Origin: an uncultured bacterium
Lineage (GTDB): Bacteria; Bacillota; Clostridia; Lachnospirales; Lachnospiraceae
NCBI GenBank assembly: GCA_948467735.1
Contig: CAOKFN010000042.1
Coordinates: 1 to 42,108, forward strand
Length of the DNA stretch: 42,108 bases
Direction: 5' to 3'
Shown piece by piece: positions 7,682 to 16,323 of this stretch. The position numbers and the translations under genes were made by a program. The notes below the pieces were generated by a model that saw only the letters and a list, made by a program, of their open reading frames with translations, was not told the DNA's origin and searched no databases. Numbering within the stretch: the first letter of the stretch is position 1; each line of letters starts with the position of its first letter.

Positions 7682-9076
7682 ATGCGTGCCGAAAAGTTAA
7701 TAGTGGAGCCGTTTGATTTTATCAATTTTGTGGATATAAACTGCGTGAAAGAACTGAACCGCCACGGCGTGTTCCGTGCAGCAGGCCTGATTCATCGGGA
7801 GAAGGAGCAGGAATACATGGACTTAGCCGGGACGGAAACGTGGGTGAGCGTAAAGGCCGTTTTGGAAGACGGTGAAAAGAAAAATTATTTTGAGGGCGTT
7901 ATGACCAGTCTGTGGATAAAAAAGGAAGGACAGGCTTCCGTTCTCACGATAGAGGCAAAAACAGGAAGCTTTCTGCTGGACGTCAAATCGCATACGCGTT
8001 CTTTTCAAGATACGGATTTGTTATATTCTCAAGTAATCAATGCCTGTATGGAACCGGCGCAGGGGCGGGTTATCATGCTGGATAAAAAAGAGGAGCGGAC
8101 GGGCCGTTTCCTTTTCCAGTATCATGAAACGGATTGGGAATTCATGAAAAGGCTGGCTTCTTATGCGGGAACGGTTCTGATACCGGAAGATGCGACGCCG
8201 GGTAAAAAAGCTTATTTTGGATATAGGAAAAATAAAATATCGGAGGAAGTGGAAGCGGACAGTTATGAGGCGGAGCAGGATTATGGGGAATATAAGAGAA
8301 GGGCGGCGTCGGGACAGGAAGGACTGAGGATTGGAGATGTGGCAGGCTGTATTGTCGGGACAAGGGATATCTATGGTCTGGGAGAAGGGGTAAATTTCAA
8401 GGGAAAGAGCTATGTGGTGGGCAGGGTGACAGGCGGGCTGAAAGGGCAGGAATTGTATCATGAGTACTATTTGACTGCCCCAAGGAAGGGGATACTGCCG
8501 GGCTTTTGTAATCATAGTCTGGCCGGAGTGTCCGTGAAGGCGGAAGTTACGGCGGTGGAGCGGACAATGGTGCAGGTGCGGATAGAAGGGGATGAAAATT
8601 CGGACGGGGGCAGATGCCGCTGGTTTGATTATGCGACGGTTTATTCCACGCCTGACGGTACCGGCTGGTACTGCATGCCCGAGGTCGGAGACACGGTGAG
8701 GCTGGTATTTCCGGATGAAGATGAGAACCATGCATATGCGGCAGGCAGCATCCATGTGGGAACGGCGGGAGGAAGGACAAACCCGGAGGAAAAGTCGTGG
8801 AAGAACAGGCAGGATAAGGAGGTGCTGTTCACGCCGGATTCAATTATTTTGAGAAATAATAAAGGGCTGAGTCTGGAGCTGTCGGATGAGGAGGGAATCA
8901 AGCTGTGCAGCGACAAGGATATCACAATGCAGGCGGAGGGGGATATCAGGATTACCGGACAGGCAGGCGGCGTGCATATGTCGGCGAAGGGAGAGATTCT
9001 GCTGCAGCAGGGAGCGGCTAAGCTTCATATGAAAGATGACATTAAGATTACCGGGGGCAAAATTTATATGAACTAA
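7682..9076 (+). CDS. VgrG-like spike protein 2
   Basis: A 464-residue spike protein with the same three-part plan as the 352 gene: gp27-like half with H-E-T-D-W-E-F-M-K-R-L-A, OB-fold with Y-A-T-V-Y-S-T-P-D-G-T-G-W-Y-C-M-P-E, and a tip of short repeats of the I-x-I-T-x-x-G type ending in a Lys/Gly-rich strand. The frame is open far upstream into the lipoprotein gene, but AGGAGG at 7667-7672, nine bases before ATG 7682, fixes the start. It has no fused effector. It lies after the effector/lipoprotein pair and 60 bp before spike 3. Confidence 0.85.
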   Translation: MRAEKLIVEPFDFINFVDINCVKELNRHGVFRAAGLIHREKEQEYMDLAGTETWVSVKAVLEDGEKKNYFEGVMTSLWIKKEGQASVLTIEAKTGSFLLDVKSHTRSFQDTDLLYSQVINACMEPAQGRVIMLDKKEERTGRFLFQYHETDWEFMKRLASYAGTVLIPEDATPGKKAYFGYRKNKISEEVEADSYEAEQDYGEYKRRAASGQEGLRIGDVAGCIVGTRDIYGLGEGVNFKGKSYVVGRVTGGLKGQELYHEYYLTAPRKGILPGFCNHSLAGVSVKAEVTAVERTMVQVRIEGDENSDGGRCRWFDYATVYSTPDGTGWYCMPEVGDTVRLVFPDEDENHAYAAGSIHVGTAGGRTNPEEKSWKNRQDKEVLFTPDSIILRNNKGLSLELSDEEGIKLCSDKDITMQAEGDIRITGQAGGVHMSAKGEILLQQGAAKLHMKDDIKITGGKIYMN

Positions 9077-9136
9077 ATGGCAGATTTTTCCGTATCTGCC
9101 TGCTGCCGTGAGGGCCGAAAGGAGCATGTGACGACA

Positions 9137-10876
9137 ATGAGTAAAGAATACAGGATTGACGGGGGAGAAATTATAGTTGAGACTGATATCCCGCTGGGGA
9201 CTCTGATGGAAATAGAAATTAATCATGAGGAAAATGAGCATGGAAGCTTAAAAATAAGGGCGGCGGCCGGACGGAAGGATCATGATATGCTCCTGTATAC
9301 CGACTGGTCGGAAACTCAAATCACCGTCTTTCAAAAGGAAGACGTCACCATCCCTTTGTTCTGCGGACGAATTGAAAAAATGTCCTGTAGGACTGAAAAC
9401 CAATTTATGGTTGTGGAAATCAAGGGAATCGGGGAGACCATTCTTTTGGACAGGGAGAAGAAGAGCCAATCGTTTCAGAATGTAAGCATGACTTATAAAC
9501 AGCTGGCCGCTAAGGTGACGGCGGGGTATTCCGATGTGAACTTTCTATGGAAGCTGGGAGAGGACAGGCCCCTAGGGAGCCCTGTCATACAATATAGAGA
9601 GACGGACTGGGAATTTTTAAAACGGATATGCAGCCATTTTCATGGAGCGCTGACTGCGGATATCAAGACAGGGAAGCCGAATTTCTTTATGGGGATGCGG
9701 CAGGGGAAGGAAAAGAGCTTGGACGGGGCGGAGATCATAGGAAAAGGATTCTGCGGGGCATATTTTGAAAACGGCGCTTATGAGGACGGGCTTCCCAAAA
9801 GTCAGGGGTTTTGTCTGGAAGTGAAGACAAAAGAAAACTGGCAGATGGGGGATGTGCTTCGGTTGGAAGGGCGCTGCTGGCGAGTATTCCAAAGGGCTGT
9901 TTTTTGGAAGGATGGGGAGCTTGCCTGCATTTACCGGCTTGGGGCGAAAGGAATGTATTATCGGAAAAAGTCATATAACGGGAATCTTGCGGGATTGAGG
10001 CTTGAGGGCGTCATTAAAAGGTGCGAGGGGGAATCCGTTTACATACAGCTGGATATGGACAGGGAAGAGCGTGCGGATTATGCATGGGAGTGGACGCCGG
10101 AAACAAATAATCTGTGCTACTGTATGCCGGAAGCGGATACGAAGGCGGTTCTTTATCTTCCCACATGGGATGAGGCAGACGGCAGGGTAATTCTGGCGGC
10201 TGTACACAGTCGGGACAAAGCAGGGTATGAGGATACGCAGGCAAGGGAATTTATGACGAAGCATGATAAAAAGATGGCCTTATATGCGGACAGGATTGTC
10301 TTGGAGGCAAAGGAAGGCATGGCGGAATTGGCCATGAAGGATGCCTCCGGAATTCGGATGGGAACCGGCTCCGATATTTCGATTTGCGCCGCCGGGAAAG
10401 TGTGCTTAAAGGGGCGCAGGATTTCGGCGGCAGCCCCGTTGGAAATTCTATGCAGAACCGAGAACGCAAATATGGAGATATGCCGTGATTTCAATTTCTA
10501 TGCCCAAGGAGGGGTAAAGACCATAGGAACCGGGAAGGGGGGTATGAAGCAAAAGGCGTCCTCCGCCGATGAAAGAGACGGACAGGCGCCGGAATGCTGG
10601 CAGAGTTCTTATTGGGCGATGGCAGCGGTGCCTGCGGCTGATTTGGCGGCGCTTCATAGTGCGGCTGATATTGCGGATATCTATGCCTGCGGAAGCATAC
10701 CGAAAATCGCGAAGGGTTCTACGGTTATTGCGCTGGCGGAAGTCATGGAAGGCAGGAAGGAGAGTGAAACTTCTTTCCCCGAAGCCTTTCATTCCATGGA
10801 AAACTATCTGTTGAAAGGGGGATATGCCCTGCCGGATTCCCATGAGCTGTCGGGGGCGGCTGGGGAGGCGCTGTAG
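9137..10876 (+). CDS. VgrG-like spike protein 3 with C-terminal extension
   Basis: A 579-residue spike paralogue. It keeps the gp27-like motif Y-R-E-T-D-W-E-F-L-K-R-I and an OB-fold with L-C-Y-C-M-P-E, but the neck is more diverged than in spikes 1 and 2. After a repeat tip (M-E-I-C-R-D-F-N-F-Y-A-Q-G-G-V) it has about 105 extra residues, Ala-rich, starting near Q-K-A-S-S-A-D-E-R-D; I cannot assign them. They may be an adaptor tail or the stump of a lost effector. ATG 9137 was chosen for the AAAGGA about 13 bases upstream; the frame also runs back to an ATG at 9077 directly after the spike 2 stop, and GTG 9128 is another option. The stop lies 5 bp before a lipoprotein relic. Confidence 0.8.
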   Translation: MSKEYRIDGGEIIVETDIPLGTLMEIEINHEENEHGSLKIRAAAGRKDHDMLLYTDWSETQITVFQKEDVTIPLFCGRIEKMSCRTENQFMVVEIKGIGETILLDREKKSQSFQNVSMTYKQLAAKVTAGYSDVNFLWKLGEDRPLGSPVIQYRETDWEFLKRICSHFHGALTADIKTGKPNFFMGMRQGKEKSLDGAEIIGKGFCGAYFENGAYEDGLPKSQGFCLEVKTKENWQMGDVLRLEGRCWRVFQRAVFWKDGELACIYRLGAKGMYYRKKSYNGNLAGLRLEGVIKRCEGESVYIQLDMDREERADYAWEWTPETNNLCYCMPEADTKAVLYLPTWDEADGRVILAAVHSRDKAGYEDTQAREFMTKHDKKMALYADRIVLEAKEGMAELAMKDASGIRMGTGSDISICAAGKVCLKGRRISAAAPLEILCRTENANMEICRDFNFYAQGGVKTIGTGKGGMKQKASSADERDGQAPECWQSSYWAMAAVPAADLAALHSAADIADIYACGSIPKIAKGSTVIALAEVMEGRKESETSFPEAFHSMENYLLKGGYALPDSHELSGAAGEAL

Positions 10877-10881
10877 AGGGA

Positions 10882-11093
10882 ATGATAAAGAGGTGGAAGC
10901 GTTCGGCAGGAATGATATTGATGTTTGGGCTGGCGGCGGAATGCTCCGCGCTTTGGCTTAAGAAGGGGGCTTGATTATGTCATGGAGGACAAAGGACGGA
11001 CTTTGAGAAGCTCTGCGGCCTAGACATCTGATCCGGAGAGTACATGCCGAGTTCTATGAAAACTACAAGAATGAGATGCAGCCGGGCTGGTAA
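10882..11093 (+). pseudogene. Decayed copy of the 5884-7632 lipoprotein gene
   Basis: Three blocks of the lipoprotein gene survive in order. The start (ATGATAAAGAGGTGGAAGCG onward) matches the first ~70 bases including the signal peptide, now with A-A-E-C instead of A-A-G-C. A middle block around 10970-11025 matches the segment near 7000-7065 (D-Y-V-M-E-D and D-F-E-K-L-C-G-L-D). The end, coding E-M-Q-P-G-W and stop at 11091-11093, matches the last ~45 bases. About 1.5 kb is missing and the remainder is out of frame, with a stop after about 30 codons. It is a clear relic of a second effector/immunity cassette behind spike 3. Confidence 0.9.
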
Positions 11094-11125
11094 TTCGCGG
11101 CGGGAACAGGGAGGATAAGGCAGCC

Positions 11126-12604
11126 ATGGAACAAAGAGAGGATGATAACCTGTCCGCAGTGCTGGAGTATCCGCTTGACATGGAGCGATATATTCAGCGC
11201 AGACTGCGGGAAATCGACGATTTGGACGAGAGGCGGTTTGCCAAGACCGTACTTTTGGAAGGGCTGGGAAAGCTCGTGCGGTGCATGGAGGCGAAGTATG
11301 AGGCGCTGGAGCACAGGGTTTACGAGGAGATAGAGGTGAAAGCCAATCATTATGAGACGGTGATCACCATTATAGAGAAAAAGGATTATGACCCCTTGAA
11401 TGACACCCTTTTTCCGGTGTGTCCCGAAGATTTGAAAGAAGGATATTGCGAAGCCCCAAATATCAATAAAATATCGGAGCAAAGTCAGGGGAAAGATTTT
11501 CCGGCAGAGAAGAATGCGGCAGGAGGGTATTTGGCGCAAGAGCTGCCCCGTGCAAAGGAAGTCTATGCAGGCACCATATTTTTAGAGGCGGATGAAACGA
11601 CGGCGGAGAGGTTTCGGAAGAAGGGAAGCTTTCATGGCGGCGCGGTGTTTCACGTTCGCCCGGCACAGAGATATCGGGATCAGCTGGAACGGCTTTATCA
11701 TACGTTTCAGGACAATCATCTGCCGTGGGAGACCATACATACGGGCTTTCTGGATAAATTTTTTGACGTGTTTATGGAATGTTCCCCGCAGGGAGAGGCG
11801 AATATATCGCCGCCGGAGCCGTCTAAGACGGATCAGGTTCAAACGGCGCAGTTCCCAATGGGCCGGCTTGAAAAGGAACGGGCGGAAGCGGGACGGTTCC
11901 GGCCGGATTACGGAGAATTTGCGCCTTTTGTCCGTTATGGAATGATGCCCTTGTGGAATATAGAAGAGGCTGACTTTGACAGTGTGGACTTTATGATGCC
12001 CTGTATTGACGGTATTTATTACGAACATGAATTTACCATTGAGGATTCCTGCGGGGAGGATGGGTATCTGATCAGATCCAATGAGGATATTTTGGAGATA
12101 AGGCATGAGGATGGGAAGATTATCATGAAATCTCCGAAAGAAATCTTTGAGGGATGGCAGGCGCTTCATATGGTGCAGAAGGAAACCGTAAGGTCTCTGA
12201 ATTACACGGCGCCGCTTTTGACCAATCATAAAAAGGGCAGTTTTTTAGGAAAATTTTCAGGGAAAACCCAGATACAGCTTCTTACCAAGACGGATTTGTT
12301 CCGCCGCATTATGGAACTGGATACGGCGGAATACATAGAGGTGACGGGGTATGAAATCTGCGATAATGTAAGGGATTATCCCATGAGGGAGGGGATGAAC
12401 TGGTTTGTCAGGGATGAGCTGTTTCCGATAGAGAGCAGGAAGGTGCTTTTGCTGAAATTTATAGAAAAGAAGCCGGGGCATTATCTGAACGACAGCATGG
12501 TTCGGTTTGCCGTCTCGCAGATTCAGCTTGAAATCAGTGAGTACCGATGCGTCGGGATTATATTGGGGCAGCGCAGGAACCCGGAATCTGAAAGCGGCAC
12601 ATAG
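11126..12604 (+). CDS. Presumed baseplate protein of the injection system
   Basis: A 492-residue soluble protein. The N-terminal third is helical and charged (I-Q-R-R-L-R-E-I-D-D-L-D-E-R-R-F, then L-G-K-L-V-R-C-M-E-A-K-Y-E-A-L-E). The rest is beta-rich with S-V-D-F-M-M-P-C-I-D-G-I-Y-Y (about 290-303) and M-R-E-G-M-N-W-F-V-R-D-E-L-F-P-I. No catalytic motif or signal peptide is visible. An AGGGAGG site precedes the ATG. Position between the spikes and other tail-like genes suggests a baseplate or wedge component; the family itself is not one I can name with confidence. Confidence 0.6.
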   Translation: MEQREDDNLSAVLEYPLDMERYIQRRLREIDDLDERRFAKTVLLEGLGKLVRCMEAKYEALEHRVYEEIEVKANHYETVITIIEKKDYDPLNDTLFPVCPEDLKEGYCEAPNINKISEQSQGKDFPAEKNAAGGYLAQELPRAKEVYAGTIFLEADETTAERFRKKGSFHGGAVFHVRPAQRYRDQLERLYHTFQDNHLPWETIHTGFLDKFFDVFMECSPQGEANISPPEPSKTDQVQTAQFPMGRLEKERAEAGRFRPDYGEFAPFVRYGMMPLWNIEEADFDSVDFMMPCIDGIYYEHEFTIEDSCGEDGYLIRSNEDILEIRHEDGKIIMKSPKEIFEGWQALHMVQKETVRSLNYTAPLLTNHKKGSFLGKFSGKTQIQLLTKTDLFRRIMELDTAEYIEVTGYEICDNVRDYPMREGMNWFVRDELFPIESRKVLLLKFIEKKPGHYLNDSMVRFAVSQIQLEISEYRCVGIILGQRRNPESESGT

Positions 12605-12780
12605 TCGGACGAAAACGGCGGCAGAGGCCGGTCGGGAAGCGTGGAATCCGAGTTTGGCGTAAAAGCGGGCGGAAACGGCGATAGAGGGCGGTCGGGAAGC
12701 GTGGAATCCGAGTTTGGCGCAAAATCTGGCGGAAACGGCGGCAGGGGGCTGGTCAGGAAGCGTGGAGTTTGTATTTAGCG
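12605..12780 (+). repeat. 60-bp tandem repeat, about three copies, between baseplate genes
   Basis: Units begin near 12605, 12665 and 12725. The first two are nearly identical over GTCGGGAAGCGTGGAATCCG and the following AGTTTGGCG; the third carries a 1-bp insertion and more changes. A partial fourth (GGATTCGGAGGAATGGCCG) follows. The period of 60 bp is exact between the first two. No gene is seen here; the spacer from 12605 to 12824 otherwise only provides the AAGGGG ribosome site for the next gene. Confidence 0.9.
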
Positions 12781-12824
12781 CGGATTCGGAGGAATGGCCG
12801 TCCGGCGGGAAGGGGTGAATAGCT

Positions 12825-13517
12825 ATGAATTATATGTGGGAAGCGGCTCTGGCGGCGGACAGGGCCGGGATACCAAGGGAGGACGTCACATACAGGCCGG
12901 TGCGCGGCGGCAGTCCCTATGCGGAGGTGGTTTTGGAGAATATAAACAGCAGAAGCATAGAAAAGGCGGAGGTGGAAGTGAATCCGCTGTACCGTTTTGC
13001 CAGAGAGTTTTCCGCCGTGTTCGACGTCAATGTGGAAGGATATGAAAAGGCCAGAGAGCTTTTGTTTGACGCCGCCATGCATTATATAGTGCAGCTCGAT
13101 CTGCGGCAGGGGCTTTCAAAGCAGGAATATGATCTGCGTTTCCTGCTGAAAAACCTGCTGGACGGCACATGCGGAAAGCAGGCCGCCCTTGTCATAGGAC
13201 AATTTGAGAAGGATAAGCTTCGCAGGCTTCTCCGGCTGATTTTAAAATTATACCGATGCGGCAGTTCCATTACTCTTTTCAGAGAGGTAATGAGGTGTAT
13301 GTATCCGGATTCCATGGTTTACGCGGACAATGAGGCCGACCGCCGGGTGCTTATTTATGCCGGAAAAAAGGAAACGGAGGCAGAGGGCCGACGGATGGAA
13401 TTTCTGGTGGATATGTTTCTTCCAATTAATTATCAGGTTTTTCTGTTCTGGGAGCGTCATTTTGGGATTATTGATGTGGAGGAAACAATGGGGATAGATG
13501 AAATGGTGTTATTTTAA
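12825..13517 (+). CDS. Presumed baseplate/tail protein (gpI-position)
   Basis: A 230-residue soluble protein, mainly helical in the middle (residues about 60-165) with a C-terminal segment F-L-P-I-N-Y-Q-V-F-L-F-W-E-R-H-F-G-I-I-D. Size, basic middle and place next to other structural genes recall gpI-like tail proteins, but no diagnostic motif is seen. The start is supported by AAGGGG about 10 bases upstream. Only 18 bp separate it from the ATPase gene. Confidence 0.6.
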   Translation: MNYMWEAALAADRAGIPREDVTYRPVRGGSPYAEVVLENINSRSIEKAEVEVNPLYRFAREFSAVFDVNVEGYEKARELLFDAAMHYIVQLDLRQGLSKQEYDLRFLLKNLLDGTCGKQAALVIGQFEKDKLRRLLRLILKLYRCGSSITLFREVMRCMYPDSMVYADNEADRRVLIYAGKKETEAEGRRMEFLVDMFLPINYQVFLFWERHFGIIDVEETMGIDEMVLF

Positions 13518-13535
13518 AGAAATGGACGGGTGGGC

Positions 13536-16154
13536 ATGGACAGATACGGATATGTGCTGAAGCAGAAGGACAGGGAAAATATTGAGAAACGGTATCATAA
13601 GGCGGAGCTGGAATTGATGACCGTATTTCAGCTGAGGGAAATCTGCCGGAAAGAGAAAATTATACAGGGTATGATAGACCCAATGGATAAAGAGGAGCTT
13701 ATCCGAACGGTTCTGCGGTTTCGGGGAGCGGAAGAATTTTCATTGATTCAGGAGGCGGACGAGGAGGGGCTTCTGGCGCTGGGGAGGCTTCTTCAGAAAA
13801 CAAAACTGCGTGTCAGGCAGGATGGGAATATCAAGTGCAGTTCAAAGATAACGGTCTATGAGGGCCGGGCCATCGGATTTTACGACGGTCTGACACTGCC
13901 CTATGATAAACGGCTGGTCGGAACCAATGCGCTGGCGGCGGGAGGCGACGGGACGGTATGCGCTGTGTTGAACGTGGTGCAGAAGGGAGGGAGAACGGAC
14001 TGCCTTTACCTGACCAAAGCGGCGGGACTGCCTTGTCGGGAATCGAACGTGAAAAATTACAGCTTATATTGCATGGGGCGAAGGGAGTCGGACATGCTTT
14101 ATGAGATATACAGCGGAAAACGGGAGAGGTATCTGGAATATCTGGAGGTATTCCGAATGCCGCTTCTGGACTTTGAGGTCAGGAAGCCCATTCCGCTGTC
14201 CATGCCCTTAGTAATAGATTTCGGAACCAACAGCACTGCCGCGGGGGTTTATCTGGATCGACAATATTTTGAAAAGGCAGGGCTGTGTGACGGGGAGAGG
14301 GGACTGAAGGAGAATGACGTCAATCATGCGGTGTTCTATGACGTCTGCGAGGATCAAAAGGAGAGCGTTCTGCTGCCAAGCGCGGCGGGGGTGCGTTCCA
14401 TGGAGGCGGGACAGCCGCAGTATTTGTTTGGTTATGAGGCCGTGCATCTGGCCGAATCCAGCTACATTGACGAAGGCTTTTGTGTCTTTTATGATATCAA
14501 GCGCTGGGCCGGGGATTATGAGAAAGAGGAAGAGATTACGGACAGGCAGGGCAGGAGAGGCTTTGTACCCAGAAAGGACATTCTCAGGGCATATTTTGAA
14601 TATGTGATAAAGTCGGTGGAGAATCAGTTTAAATGTGAGGTCAGCCAAGTACATATCCTCTGTCCCCTGAAGCAAAAGGCGCAGTTTGGGAGACTGACAG
14701 CCCGGCTTCTGCCGGAGTATGCCGTGGAAAAGCAGGACATGCCGGATGAGAGCGCCGCCGTCCTATATCATTCCATAGGGGAGATGATTCAAAGGGGAGT
14801 CTGGGAGGATGGGAGAGAATACAAGGCGTTGATGATTCATTGTGGAGGAGGCGCCGGGGATTTGTGCTCCTGCAGCTTCCGCATATGGGACGAGCGTGTG
14901 TCATATCGCATTGAGATGTGTACGGCATATGAGAACGGGTATATTGATTTCGGGGGAAACCATATCACCTACCGTATCATGCAGTTATTGAAAATTGTTC
15001 TTGTGAACCGGATGAAGGGCGGATGCTTGGAGTCGGAGGAAACAATTCTGGCAAAATTTGACAGGGACGTGTTCCGGTATGTGGACCAATACGGAACGGA
15101 GGAGATTTATAAGGAACTGGAAGAGAATTATGAGAAGGCGGAGCAGTACATTCCCACCCGTTTTCAGGAGTTTGAAAATAAAAGCCGGGCCGATTATTAC
15201 AAGGTAAAAAATAATTTTTATTTCCTGTTCCATCTTGCGGAGGCGATAAAAAAGGAATTCCATGACTATGGGGGTACATGGAAGGTGGTTGTCTCCTCCC
15301 GGCCCGCGGCGGACGGCGGCGCGGTACTGCTTGCGGCCGATAAATGGAAATTGTCCGTGCGGACGGACAGGGGGCTGGAAACAGTCAAGGAATTCCCCGA
15401 AGTCTGCTTTCATATCCGTGAGATAGAGCTGCTGTTGAGAGCCGATATTTATGGATGCATTCACGGTTTCTTGGAGAAGATGTATCAGGAAAACATGCTG
15501 GAGGAGTATTCCATGATAAAGCTTATCGGGCAGTCCTGCAGGATGGATATGTTTCGGGACGCGCTGAAGGAATATGTGCCGGGAAAAATGATTCGGTTCG
15601 GCGGCGGAAACGGCGGCGGGGGGAGAGCGTATGAATTGAAAACGGCTTGTATTGACGGGGCGTTGAAATATATAAGGGATAAAAGATATGGATTTGCGGA
15701 ATTCCATGTGAAAACGCAGGAGCCTGCGCTGCCGTACTGCGTCGCTGCCCGTACCCACAGCGGAGAGGAAGTGGTACTGATTCATCCTTTGGAACGGGAC
15801 GCCGCCAGCGGGATGATTTCCAGAAATATGGAAGACCTGACCTTGAGGCTTTCCTTGAAGGATTCGGCGGGAGCGGAGCGGTATCAGTACGTCTGTGAGA
15901 TTTTCCTGTCCGATTTTCAGGAGAAGAAATACGACGAAATCTATAAGATGTACGGGGAACATATTCTTCAGGCGGATACGGACGACATTGTGGAGAATGA
16001 AGTCAGGTTTTTTGTGTGGGCGAGGCCTGAGGAATGGGCATTTTCGGCGGTTCCGATCTATCGGAGGGATGAGAGGCTGTATATTGGAAGGGAAGAAGAA
16101 TTTTACTTTGAAGACGAGGCATGGGTTCCGGACTTTTTCGACGGAACGAGATGA
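13536..16154 (+). CDS. Actin/Hsp70-fold ATPase with SAP-like N-terminus
   Basis: An 872-residue protein. Residues about 28-70 form a SAP-like helix pair (L-R-E-I-C-R-K-E-K-I ... K-E-E-L-I-R-T-V-L-R). The actin/Hsp70 nucleotide-binding signature follows: phosphate-1 loop D-F-G-T-N-S-T (228-234), phosphate-2 loop C-G-G-G-A-G-D-L-C-S-C (from about 436), and the connecting I-D-F-G-G-N-H-I-T-Y-R-I (from about 470). The last ~350 residues are not recognised. AAA+ ATPases (ClpV in T6SS) are the usual motor in these systems; an actin-like ATPase inside the operon is unusual and may act in assembly or as a chaperone. GTG at 13530 is an alternative start; ATG 13536 is preferred without a strong ribosome site for either. 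Confidence 0.75.
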   Translation: MDRYGYVLKQKDRENIEKRYHKAELELMTVFQLREICRKEKIIQGMIDPMDKEELIRTVLRFRGAEEFSLIQEADEEGLLALGRLLQKTKLRVRQDGNIKCSSKITVYEGRAIGFYDGLTLPYDKRLVGTNALAAGGDGTVCAVLNVVQKGGRTDCLYLTKAAGLPCRESNVKNYSLYCMGRRESDMLYEIYSGKRERYLEYLEVFRMPLLDFEVRKPIPLSMPLVIDFGTNSTAAGVYLDRQYFEKAGLCDGERGLKENDVNHAVFYDVCEDQKESVLLPSAAGVRSMEAGQPQYLFGYEAVHLAESSYIDEGFCVFYDIKRWAGDYEKEEEITDRQGRRGFVPRKDILRAYFEYVIKSVENQFKCEVSQVHILCPLKQKAQFGRLTARLLPEYAVEKQDMPDESAAVLYHSIGEMIQRGVWEDGREYKALMIHCGGGAGDLCSCSFRIWDERVSYRIEMCTAYENGYIDFGGNHITYRIMQLLKIVLVNRMKGGCLESEETILAKFDRDVFRYVDQYGTEEIYKELEENYEKAEQYIPTRFQEFENKSRADYYKVKNNFYFLFHLAEAIKKEFHDYGGTWKVVVSSRPAADGGAVLLAADKWKLSVRTDRGLETVKEFPEVCFHIREIELLLRADIYGCIHGFLEKMYQENMLEEYSMIKLIGQSCRMDMFRDALKEYVPGKMIRFGGGNGGGGRAYELKTACIDGALKYIRDKRYGFAEFHVKTQEPALPYCVAARTHSGEEVVLIHPLERDAASGMISRNMEDLTLRLSLKDSAGAERYQYVCEIFLSDFQEKKYDEIYKMYGEHILQADTDDIVENEVRFFVWARPEEWAFSAVPIYRRDERLYIGREEEFYFEDEAWVPDFFDGTR

Positions 16155-16178
16155 CGGGACAGCTTGGAAGGCGGATTT

Positions 16179-16310
16179 AAGGCGGCGAAGGTTCGGGAAA
16201 GGGAGATCCTAAGGCGGAGGTTCGGAAAGGGGAGGCTTTAAGGCGACAGCGGTTAGGAAAACGGAGGCATTAGGGCAGGGAGGTTCGGAAAACGGCGGAC
16301 TATGGGCGTA
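16179..16310 (+). repeat. Degenerate ~32-bp G-rich tandem repeat
   Basis: Units with the pattern AAGGCGG-AGGTTCGGAAA-GGAGGC begin at about 16179, 16211, 16240, 16272 and 16303 (spacings 32, 29, 32, 31). They fill the whole spacer between the ATPase gene and the next gene (16155-16323). No stem-loop terminator or promoter is visible, so the operon probably reads through. Confidence 0.75.
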
Positions 16311-16323
16311 GAAAGGGGGACGT

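Noticed and set aside
10870..11125. A short functional lipoprotein gene behind spike 3
   Set aside because: The frame stops after about 30 codons, the lipobox Gly is changed, and the rest are out-of-frame pieces of the 5884-7632 gene.
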